DNA of 64,000 nucleotides from Zerene cesonia (Eukaryota; Arthropoda; Insecta; Lepidoptera; Pieridae): NCBI RefSeq assembly GCF_012273895.1, contig NC_052112.1:5022001-5086000 (forward strand), given 5' to 3'. The notes below the pieces were generated by a model. It worked only from the letters and a program-made list of their open reading frames with translations, was not told the origin of the DNA and made no database searches. The position numbers and the translations under genes are program-made. Shown in pieces: positions 14,001 to 26,000 of this stretch. The number at the start of each line of letters is the position of its first letter. Position 1 is the stretch's first letter.

Positions 14001-17000
14001 GTAACTAACCTAACCTACACTGGAACCTTTTGTATATAAATTAATAAAACATTACATTACATTACATATTGTATTTAAATACACATATTCAAGACAAGCT
14101 GACAATTTAGAAAACTGTAAAAACGTTATCGTCTGGAAAAGACAATGGTCTAGGTAAAAGGTCACGAGATTTTAAATCCTCGTCACCCTCTAAATGGACC
14201 ATTCGCATGAATTTTGAAAATTCATCAGCGATTACTGTTTTAGACAACACAAAGGGATGATGACAAACTGGACATATTGACTTTGGCGACAACAGAATCA
14301 TCATATATTCCTATGACAACGACGGAAGACACAGAGTGGCTTACACATCCAACCGAAATTGTTCAGGTATTATTTCAATAGTTATAAACAACCCATGAAA
14401 TTAATAAGATATTTAAATTAGGCAATATCAAACAATACCCAAAATAATAGTAATAAGATTAACAAAGTTATATAGATTTTAAGGTATCGCACAATGACGA
14501 TTCAATATAAGAAGAATAGAAGAACATAAGTGGCGTTTCTTTTAATTTCAATTATAAACTTGTTTGCTCTCTAGTGTGTGGTATGTTTTCATTGATAAAG
14601 TGGGCATTGTTATTCATTCACAGTTGAGGTCCAAAGAAGTTGAAATAATACATATATTACTTAACCCAGTTACGCTGCTATAAAATAAACTGCTCTATAC
14701 ATTAGCAATTTCTATGTTTTAGCATAATGAATCTATAAATTATGATACATCGGACACGTACTACGATTATGGTGGTACGGGAACTTATATGGGGCCGAGG
14801 GGATATCCGGGCCCACCCGGGCCCCAAGGACCTCGTGGACCTAAAGGAGAACCGGGAAAACCAGGTATTGAAGGTCAGCAAGGCTTTCCTGGTGCACCTG
14901 GTCATGTATTTGTTGTGCCTGTGAGTAAATGCTATTTTTTTCAACTTAGTATTAAATGTTCGATTACTTTTTAATACATTCTTCTGAATGTTGATTAATA
15001 ACCGAATTCTTTAGATTCCATTTTGACGGGCAGATTTTCTTTTCAACTTTGTTGCTTATTAAGGTGGTTATTATCTTTGGTGGCAATACCTACGATTTAC
15101 AATCTCTTCATAAGTTTAATTTATTATCCTGATTAGCATTGTCGGGTTATATTTCTCTATTCTACAACTAGTTTGTACACGAGCAAACGCGACAATTTGC
15201 TTGATTCTATCGTCAAATCGTGTTTTATTCAGTTTTTTTAAACAATATTTATTATTAATTTAATAAAAATAATAGTTGCAGCAATCAGGCAACGAAAAAG
15301 GGCCTGATGCGCAGTCTGAAGCATTGCGGCAAATTCTGACACAACATATGGTAAGTATTTTATTACACTCATCAATATTTCTTTCTTTTTTCATTTCAAT
15401 AGCAAATTTTATTTGATACATCAACAGGCGGCAATGCGTGGCGCAGAGGGGCCAATGGGCCTCACAGGTCCACCGGGATCAGAAGGTGAAATAGGACCCG
15501 AAGGCTCTAAAGGTGAACAAGGCGATCAGGGAGAACCAGTAAGTTTAGTTATTTAATTACTACAACACTTACCATTATAGAATATAAACAATGCGACAGG
15601 GATATACATTTTATATTAGATTAAACTAACTTAACTAAAATTAACAAAAGCTCATAAAAATTGGCAACTGTAAAAATTATGTAAAATTGAGAACCTTCTT
15701 CGTTTTTTGGTAACGTAGATTAAAAATCCAAATGTTCGTATATTTAAATAAAATATCGAAATAACGATCATCTATACAAAAAATTATCTTATTAAATCGC
15801 ATTAATTTTTTAAACGTATGTTATCATATTTTTTCTTTTCTAGGGTCCTCCAGGACCAAGAGGTCTACAAGGACCACCCGGTCGCCTAGGTCGCCGCGGT
15901 CATGCCGGTCGAGACGGTGAGAGGGGTGCACCTGGACCACCCGGAACGAAAGGGGAACAAGGTTATCCTGGCCAAATCGGAATACCGGGTGATAAAGGTG
16001 AAAGTGGAACACCAGGCATCCAAGGTGAACCCGGTGCTACTGGTGCAGATGGACCCCCGGGGGATGATGGGCCAACTGGACCCCCAGGCTTATCAGGAGA
16101 AATGGTATTTTCACATTTACAAAGTAGACCTAAAACTTTATTTTAAAACAATAATGTAGAGTAGTCATTCCTGAGAGAAGCACATTCAAACAAACAAACA
16201 ATGAAGATTTTATATGTCTCATTACTAACTATCAATTTATAAACAAACACAAAGAACAACCGAAAACGCAACAGAGTAACCGAATATAGAATTGGTACAC
16301 TTTCACTTTATATTTGTTAGGATTTAGCACGATTGTCCTGTATGAAAAATTTTCCGTTTACCATTATTTGAGTATATTTCAGTATGAGAATGTTTATGTG
16401 TTTTATCGTGCATTTTAAGTATTATCATTATTGTACTACTCTGTACAATTTTTCAAACTCAAACTCAAACATTTATTCATTCAACTAGACTTCCTATAGA
16501 AGCACTTTTGAATCGCCATATTACACAGTTATAACATTTACCACCGGTTCGAAAGGCAGTTTCTACAGAGAAGAGTCGGCAAGAAATTCTGTAGTTGTTC
16601 TTTTAAAGTAATTTTCTTATTCAAACTTGGTAAATATTTAGTACTAAAAAAATACATAATACCTTATCATTTAAGGGGCCAAGAGGATTCATGGGACCGA
16701 GAGGTTTTCCCGGACTCGTTGGTTATCCAGGAATTCCAGGAAATGAAGGCCCTCAAGGTCTTAAAGGAGCCTCGGGTCAGCCAGGGCCACCAGGAACTCA
16801 GGGCCAACCAGGTATCATGGGGCCTGCTGGTTCGCCTGGTCCTCAAGGACCAATGGGTGCACCTGGACTTCAAGTAAGCTATAATAAAATATGAAAGATG
16901 TTTAAAAAAAATAAAGTCTAAATCGATTAAAAATAAATGTAAATAATTTTACGTGTATTATCAGGGTCCTCAAGGCAAACCAGGAATGTCAGGTCTTCCA

Positions 17001-20000
17001 GGTCCAGAAGGATCCCCTGGAACACCCGGAAATCCAGGCCAGCAGGGTTCATCGGGTGAAGCAGGTCCACCAGGGCCACAGGTAAGAATATTTACCTAAC
17101 AATCACTACAATAACATATTATAAAACAAATACCCCGTGACGTTAGTCTGTGTCTGTTCGCGATAAACTCAAAAACTTCTGTACCTATTTTCAGTCTGTT
17201 TTCACCAATGGATAGGGTGGTTTCTCGAAAAAGTTTTTATGGTTAATTTGTTAAGCTTTTTTGAACTTTTGTGCATTTGTTTGAGTTTCAGAAAATCGAT
17301 ACATCTGGGAGCATTCAACTCCCTTTGTTACAAAATAATGTATGGTGGAATTGTGTATCTTATCCGGATGTATATTACGAAATAAGTGACTTAAAATTAG
17401 TCTTATAACACTAATTTGACCAGTAATTTCATGTGTAAGCGTTAAGTTTTACAATGCATGCATTACTTTTGTGACACTAGAGTATGCACAAATTTTTTTG
17501 TAAAACTTATATAGAGCTACGGAAAAGTCTGCGATGGCATATGGTTATCTCTTAAAGACAAAATACACCATCCATTTTAATACTTATAAATGGGCAGACC
17601 TGCAGTAATTAAGCATTAATTGGAAAGCTATTTACAGAAAATACACTCTTAACCTTGTCATTTTAAACGAGTAAGCCTTGAAGCTTTTCATGCAGTTCGC
17701 CTGATTCACAATTTACACCTTATAATTCAAATTAATATCTTAGGAGTCGCAAAAATTATCACAAATGCGAAAATTAAATTCAAGCAATGAGTGTATTTAT
17801 TCTTAAGCAAACTTTTGGTTGCCACCAAAAATGCAATAATCATGAAAATCAAATGAAAATCATGAAAAAAAAGAAGTTAAGGGCCAAAACTCACTTTGTC
17901 GGATTTTACCTGTTATTTTGATATTTATTAAATTATTTAGAACTAGCAAACCGCCTCGCCTTTCCGCGGGCTCTTTACAGAAAATATAATACAAAATATC
18001 GTTTGTTACTATATTGGTAAAGTATTTTTAAGTCCAATCAAAACAAACTAGAAATTAACAGAACCGAAAACATTGAGGTAGATAAGTTTCATAACATGCT
18101 GCTTACTTATTTTTAAAGATAACGAATTGCAGCATTACTTCGACTATTTTATAATTTCTGTAAAGTGCAAAGTGCAAAGCCAGGGGTCGCTAGAATTCTA
18201 TAAAGTCATTTTTTATTCCTTTCATCTAACCAGTCTTTTACAAACAAAAAATAAAAGCAGCCATTAGATTAACTTGATTAATTTCCAACCAAATAATGTT
18301 TTATTACCGCGAAAATGTACCTATACTATTTAGCTCAAAATTAAGCCACCAAACGTAATTATTATTCAATTAACTTTTTCAGGGTATGTTAGGGTTTCCT
18401 GGTCCTCGTGGCTTAAAAGGAGATGATGGACCTCGAGGATTGATTGGTGATAAAGGAGATAAAGGAATAAGAGGTAAAAGGACATGCTTCACATTGTACA
18501 CACAATTGTATTGTTATTTTAAATATTGTCTTTCGACAACGTATTTAATATTAGTATTTCAAATGACATTATATTTTATAGGAATCGAAGGAGAAAAGGG
18601 AGACATGGGCTTAAAAGGAGAGAGAGGTCTAACTGGCGAACCGGGACCGCAGGGAATTGAAGGACCTGAAGGGCAAAAAGTAACTAAGCATTGTATTATT
18701 AATAATACTTTTTTTATTTGTAATTGTACTATTTGTTCAAACTAATTGCTTTTGTTTAATGTCATTATCTATTTTTAGGGAATGGAAGGTCCTAGAGGCG
18801 AAACCGGGTCAATTGGTCCAACAGGTGAAAAGGGATCTATTGGCCCACAAGGACCACCAGGTTATCCAGGCACTCAAGGAGAGAAGGGAGATAAGGGAGC
18901 CTCGGGTAGACGGGGAAGAAGAGGAGCAAAAGGAATTGCTGTAAGTTTGACATAATTGTTTTATGGCATGTTATATTCCACTTAATTATTTATTAGTTGC
19001 ACCTAGGTGAGCAGTTGGTAGATAATAAATATTGTGCCCCGGTTTCTCCTGGGTAGACATATTGTAATTTTTTTTTAAGTTTTTGCATAAAATTATAACC
19101 AAAAATTATTAAAATATTTTTTTGTTTTGTTTAATTGATTACTAAGATAATAGCTTATTCATCCGCGTAGTTGCTGTTCCAGTGGTTTTATTTGAATTAG
19201 TGCGATGGTAAATTCAATTAAAGTAAAATCAAACAATCAAACAAAGTAACAGTTCTTTCAAACGATACATTTTTCTTACCCGCATATGGATTTTTTTACT
19301 CGCTTCAAATAGTCCGATTCAGGTTAAAACATTTTTATACCGGCACTAAATCTTGTTAGGAACAATATTAGAAATACATTTAAAAATATTGAAGCAAATC
19401 CGCTTCCCATACAAAATGTAAAAAGATTTAGCACTAATTACAACAAAACTTTAATATGCTCGCCAATAAGTAAATGGGTTCTATAATGCACTGCATGCAT
19501 GATTCCGTTAGACAAATTTTGTTGCGAAAATAAAATATTTTGTCTCCTTATCATAGCTGTAATTGTGTTGAAAAATAAAGTTAAAGTCAAGTCAAGTTTC
19601 GTGTAATATTTGCCGAGATTGTCTTAAGTATGAAAAACAGAAATAATTAAAATATGCAATAAATAGTTACATATAAGTGCGCTACATCAAAACTGAACCT
19701 TTCCATAACCTAATAATTATAATTATGAATAATAATTTTTAATAAAGATAGTAGCAATGAAACAAAAAATCTAATCTTTCTTCTGTTTATTATTAGATTT
19801 TTTTTTATTGACATTGGTTAATACATTAGCTGCTTTTCGAAACTCAATATTTTCTTAATCATTTTCAGGGCTTAGTGGGAAACCCCGGTGACCGTGGTGA
19901 AAGTGGTCCAAGGGTATGTATTTTTTAAGTATTTTTTACATGATAAAATTATATCAAATCTCTAGCAATCAACCATCGATATTTGCATTTTAGGGTTATA

Positions 20001-23000
20001 GGGGTCCACGCGGAAGAAGAGGTTCTGATGGTCCTCCAGGTCCAAAAGGCGACACTGGGCAACCTGGTCCACCTGGCTCGATTGGCGAAAGAGGACCACA
20101 AGGAATTGAAGGTCCACGTGGGTTTCCTGGCGCGATTGGACTACCAGGAGCTGATGGAAAAGCGGGTTTACCAGGCTTGCCGGGGGAACGTGGACCAACG
20201 GTAAATATCTTAAATTTCATCTTTTATTTCCTGCACGCTCGCCCGGTCTCGAACCCCGACTTATAGATTTTGAAGTCCGAGGATCCACCACTGAGCCACC
20301 ACACACCACACAGCTTTTTTTTCTTAAATTTGAAAAACCTTAATTAGTTTTTAATATAATTGCAACAAATTAAATCGCCCTCTTAATGATTTATTGACAA
20401 TTTTTGCAATTTTTGCAAGTGAAACTTCATTTATTTTTTTACAAATCATTAAGATTCTATACTAATTATAATATTCGGAGAATACTGAAAAAAACTGGTC
20501 ACTACAGTTTGTCTTTCTAAAACGTGTTTTTATTGGCATGTGGTGTTGAAATAACATATTTTTCCATGAAAGGAGCACTAACAATTTGGTTTAAAATACA
20601 GGGAGAAACTGGAGCTCCTGGTCAAACGGGACCACCAGGATTAGTGGGTCCACAGGGGCAAAACGGTGACCCCGGTCCACCTGGACCTCAAGGAACGTCA
20701 GGTACACCAGGTGCACCTGGCGAAATGGGTGCAGCAGGTGAAATGGGAAAGGAGGGACCTCCAGGACCGGCTGGACCAGAAGGAAAACCAGGGCCCGTCG
20801 GTTCACCTGGACCACCTGGTCAAAACGGTGAACCCGGTCCTCCTGGAACTCCAGTAAGAACTTTGATTGTTAATAAAGTCTTTTTTAAATTGTTATGCTT
20901 TTGTTGAAAGTGGATTTTCGCGATAACTAAAAATTGAAAATATTCAGCTTTTTCAATAAGCTAATATTTCTTTCTATCGAGTTTGCTATAATCGTCACTA
21001 CACAATATTGTTTTATTACTTTGTATTATTTACTGTTACTGTTTTTAAAGTTATTCGTTTCTTTTTTCTTCATTTCATACTTGCTTTTGCCCGTGGGTTC
21101 ACTCACGTTAATTCGGAGTAGTTTAATAGATTATATTATACATATAATATATATATAATAAATAAATAAAATAAATAAATATAAACCTTCCTCTCGATTC
21201 ACTCTATCTATTAAAAAAAAACCCCATCAAAATCCGTTGCGTAGTTTTAAAGATTTAAGCATACATAGGGACATAGTGACAGAGAAAGCGACTCTGTTTT
21301 ATACTACTTATGTAGTGATTTGTGTTTGTTATCACAGGGAATGCCGGGGCAAAAAGGAGATGTTGGTCCTCTGGGTCCATCTGGTATTAGAGGTGATAAA
21401 GGCGAACAGGGTGAAACGGGTTCACAAGGGCCACAAGGACCACCAGGCCGGGAAGGACCTCGCGGGTCTCCTGGGCCTGGAGGCCAAAAGGGCGAAGTTG
21501 GGGAACCAGGACCTTTAGGTAAAAGTAAAATTGTATATTTGAACGAAATACCTAATATAGATAAATGTACTTAATATACTACTCAAAGTATTATGAACCT
21601 TTTAAGAAAAGCAAAAAATAACCAATAATGTTACAATTACGAACACACATATTTTACCTCATTTCACTGTATTTACACAATCGCCTTCATCATACGCCTC
21701 TCTCGCCGGTCTTCTATCGGTGTGTGGTACTTCCCCAGGGCGAGCTTGCCTGGCCTGGCTGGCGAAGCATACCCAAATCCCACATATTTAAATGCACATC
21801 AAGGTGATATGTTGTTTTCACAGAAAACAATATATGACTATAACTGAAGTTAGTGTATTAGGAACACGGAGTCACTGCTAGTTATATTAAGAAGATAAGA
21901 AAGTTTACAACGAGCGAGCTCGTGAATAATTTAACGCATTATAATTTTTTGTTAAAATTTATCTTAATAATGATTTGTAGGACCTGTTGGAAGAGATGGC
22001 TTGCCGGGTCCTAGAGGATTAGCGGGTTCCCCTGGTCCTGTGGGCCCACCTGGAGAAGATGGAGATAAGGGTGAAGCGGGCCCACCCGGTGAAAAGGGTT
22101 TCAAGGGTAACATTGGACAACCTGTACGTATTTTTATCAACTATATATGTTTGTTTTTTGTATTTTTGATCCATCTCATATTACAAGCGTTTATTAGAAT
22201 GTACGGATGTCTGTTAGTCTTTCACGCAAAATCTTCTATTGGGAACACATAGGCTTTATTATAACCAAATACCACGCGAGTGCAGAGAACCGCAGGTTTC
22301 ATCTGGTAGTTAATAAATTATTGATAAACCATGTTACTAGCACCGTTTAGATAGTAATTCTACATACATAAATACCATTACATTACATTATCATTGATAT
22401 TATTTAAGTACCTAAATTATACTCTGTCCTATATATAACTAAGGAACTATTCGTCATATTGTCTAAGGGACCACAAGGATCGCCTGGTATTCAAGGTTTG
22501 CGAGGTGATATTGGTCCAGTTGGTTTGCCTGGGGAAAAGGGACCTCCAGGAGAGCCTGGCCCTCCCGGTGCAACGGGAACAGATGGAGTACGCGGCCCGC
22601 CAGGGCCAATTGGAAAAACAGGTCCAGAAGGAAAAAAAGGCGAACAAGGATCAAAAGGAGACAGAGGAGATATTGGACAAATAGGTAACAATAATACCAT
22701 TTCATTTGTTTTTATGAAGACATTGCAATTTCTATGGAAAAACGGCTAACTTATACAATATCATTTTAGGGCCTCCTGGACCAATAGGTTTGCCTGGGGT
22801 AGCAGGAATACGCGGACCTAAAGGAATTCAAGGAGAAATAGGTCCTAGAGGCCCTGAAGGACAACATGGTGAAGTGGGCAGTCCTGGCTTACCCGGCCCA
22901 CCGGGACCACAAGGCCCAGAAGGGAAAATGGTAATTAATACAGTAATTTACTGTCATAGTATGCAAATTATTATAAGGAAACAATGTTGTTATCTCGGCA

Positions 23001-26000
23001 CCGATAGATTTATGTTTATTTACTTGAATATTATTTGTTTGAAAACAAAAAGCATAAAAAACCCACAACCTAAAATGTTAACATATTTTTATTATGTTAA
23101 TTTATAAACAATTGTTCTTGTGTTTTGAAAGGGACAACGAGGTCCTATAGGTCAGAAAGGTGATGATGGCCCGCCAGGTATACAAGGGGAAATGGGCCCT
23201 AAAGGACTTCCTGGTCCTGAAGGACCGAAGGGTGATATCGGTCCAGACGGGTTTCCCGGTGATCGAGGTGAACCCGGTCCGCAAGGAATAAAAGGAGAAC
23301 CTGGATTAGATGGCCCTGAGGGTAGTCCGGGTCCACAAGGTCCGATTGGTCCAACTGGTCCTATTGGAAAACCTGGGGAAACTGGAATGCCTGGTAATCC
23401 CGTAAGTATTCAAGAAATGAATTTTCTTGTTGAGTTTCTTGTTGTGTGTATAGATATGCATAATACGCATATGAAATACACAATTCTTCATTATCATTGA
23501 TCAGAATAGTTAAATATTACCTAAGTCATGCATAATATAGAAACATAAATAGTACCTATGTGATTCTTACTCCTAATCGAAAGATTCATCGATGTACGTG
23601 TAAATATATATGACACTGTAATTTTACAAATTCTATAATTCATTTATTTATGAAATAAACGTAACTCGGCGTTCTATTATAAATGTAGTAACAATTTAAA
23701 CACTCAGTACGACCTTTTCCGTGGGCAATATTTATATCTGCAACCAAACTTAGATAATGTGAGAAATAATGGATTGAAAATATCAAAAATATCCAAACAT
23801 CAACGCAAAACAATAATAAAATGGCTGCTCTCTAAGGATTACTTTAACCAACACAGTAGGGAAAGTTAAATCTACGTAACTCATTCACAATCTTACCTTC
23901 TCACAATCACGAACGCACGCTACCATACACAAGTACACACAGCCATGACACATACAAACACACACACACTCACATATGTAGGTACACTAGTTTTCTTTAT
24001 TTTTTTAATAAAAGGGTATTGGTACTCGTAACACAAATTAATATCTAGTACGCCGTACTGAACCATCCATGCCATCCATCCCTTTTATTGTTGAGAAGTA
24101 AACTATTACTCATTTAATTTATTTTTAATTTTATGATAGGGTGCTGAAGGACCAGCAGGATCACAAGGAAGTCCTGGGTTAACCGGTGAAAAAGGAGACT
24201 CTGGACCTAAGGGTTCTCCAGGTGAACCTGGTCCTATCGGGCCGCCTGGTCCGCCAGGGAATGAGGGTCAGCGAGGAATTGTTGGATCACGTGGGCCTGT
24301 TGCAAGTTTCTTTAGTATATTTATAATCAAAATTGATGGCGTCTTTAGGAACAATTCCTAATTCGAAAGTGATAACATACGAAAATAAAAAAAAAACTAA
24401 TTTTTCATATTTTTTTATTGTAAGTTTCCAACTTTTTGACCGCCTCTTTGGTACAGTGGTAAACGCGTGAGCGTAGAACCGAGGGGTCCTGGGTTCGATT
24501 CCCGGTGGGGACAATAAAAAAAATGTCTCGGTCTGGCAGGACACAGAAGGCTTATCACCTACTTGTCTATAAAGAAAATCGATGAGTGAAACAGATGTAT
24601 ATCATCTGCCCCATACCCCAGTAGGGAACACGGGACTTCACTTTTTACTACCAACTTTTAACTTTAGTCCATCAACTGTTCAAAATGATCAGCAGTAGGT
24701 ATACATAGCTGGATACCTACTGCGTCTTAAGCATTTAACTGCATTCAGAATAATAATATTATTTACAATATTTAAAATTCTTTTTTTTATAAAATACTAG
24801 CTGCGCCCCGCGGTTTCACCCGCGTAAGTCAAGCGATAAAAAGTTGCCTATACGTTATTCCAGTTGTCCAGCTGTCTATGTACCAAATTTCATTGCAATC
24901 GGTTCTGCGTGTCAGAGAATCAGTTTTTGCGTGAAAGAGCAACACACACACACATCCTTACAAACTTTTGCATTTATAATATTAGTAGGATGCTTTCAAC
25001 AGATTAAATCATTCGTCGTTATTAAATCTCAATTTTTTGGATATTTCACGTTCTATATTTGTTAAAAAGTTATTATTGACATTTTATTCATTAGATACAT
25101 CCTTTTCACATTAGTTTCAAGTTTTTTTATATCTGTAATAGATACGGAATAATCGCCCGTGCATACTTAACGATTACACCCTGTAAATAATGTACGGTAG
25201 AGATAGTTATCTCTAGACACAAAAATCACAATAGTGGTAATTTTTTAGGGTGACGTTGGTGCCCCGGGGCCTATGGGAATGACAGGTCCTCCAGGACCAA
25301 TCGGCGCTACTGGTCTTCCCGGGATAAAAGGTGACAAGGGCAATAGAGGTCCTAAAGGGCATATTGGTGATACCGGTCCAGTTGGCTTAAAAGGCGATCA
25401 AGGGGAAGCAGGGAAGTTGGGCCCTCCAGGTCCACCTGGAGGACCAGGTCTTAAAGGCGATATGGTAAATTTATGTCCCATTATTATTGTTTTTTTTACG
25501 AAAATTTATAAAAATGGCTCATTAATATTATATTTTAGGGGCCTGTGGGACCGTCGGGTACAAAGGGCGATATGGGACCGCCAGGTTTACCAGGACTAGA
25601 AGGTCCCATTGGTGCAAAAGGACTTACAGGGCCAGAAGGCAGGCCTGGATTACCAGGTCCTCCAGGTCCGCCGGGCCCTCCAGGTCCTCCTGCTCCCATG
25701 CCACAATTACCACCTGAACTATTCACAAGGAATAGGCGTCGCAGAAATATTGAATCAGATTCGATCGAAACGACGACTGATGATATAATTGATGAAGGTA
25801 AATTCCAGTTCAGACCTCATAAGATGTGCTTATAAGTCGAAGTTTATAATTATAACTATTTTTTCTTTTTCAGATGAAGAAACAGATTGGGCTCGAGATA
25901 TTATGACAGGTGTTCTGACAGCTAGATCCACTTTAGAATCGTCCAGGCGACCTTGGGGAACGAGATCAAATCCATCATTATCTTGCCGGGATTTACGGAT

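Larger units (their letters stand above)
24302..25248 (+). other. GC-AG intron of the collagen gene (intron 25)
   Basis: The donor is GTT|GCAAGT, a classic non-canonical GC donor, and the acceptor is TTTTTTAG. Using it makes exon 25 exactly 162 nt (18 triplets) ending GSRGPV, followed by GDVGAP. The nearest GT (24299) would drop one residue and break the repeat. The intron hosts a SINE (24439-24645) and a Helitron-like element (24797-24990). Confidence 0.85.
15440..25691 (+). other. Major collagen triple helix: 337 uninterrupted Gly-X-Y triplets over 18 exons
   Basis: Joining exons 10-27 gives 1011 residues with Gly at every third position and no break, one triplet short of the 338 typical of vertebrate fibrillar chains. 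Charged KGD, KGE and GEKGDK clusters and a GRLGRRGHAGRDGERG block are visible. Exon lengths in the helix are multiples of 9 (45, 117, 162, 198, 207, 216, 252, 261, 270). The exceptions are three pairs split inside a Gly codon (91+98, 181+143, 217+161), which sum to 189, 324 and 378. The helix ends GPPGPPGPPGPP before APMPQLPPELF. Confidence 0.95.

Noticed and set aside
14107..14304. 65-codon minus-strand frame with a C-x2-C-like start
   Set aside because: It overlaps collagen exon 7 and intron 6. No partner exons; the plus-strand exon has good splice sites and phase.
22447..22705. Minus-strand Gly/Pro-rich frames within the collagen exons
   Set aside because: Antisense of Gly-X-Y codons naturally gives Pro-rich open frames; not independent genes.
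23935..23985. CA-rich run as a CRISPR-like or regulatory array
   Set aside because: A simple imperfect CA microsatellite in an intron.
24439..24512. tRNA gene, because of good A and B boxes
   Set aside because: No anticodon or acceptor stem that pairs, and the sequence continues into a non-tRNA body as in a SINE.
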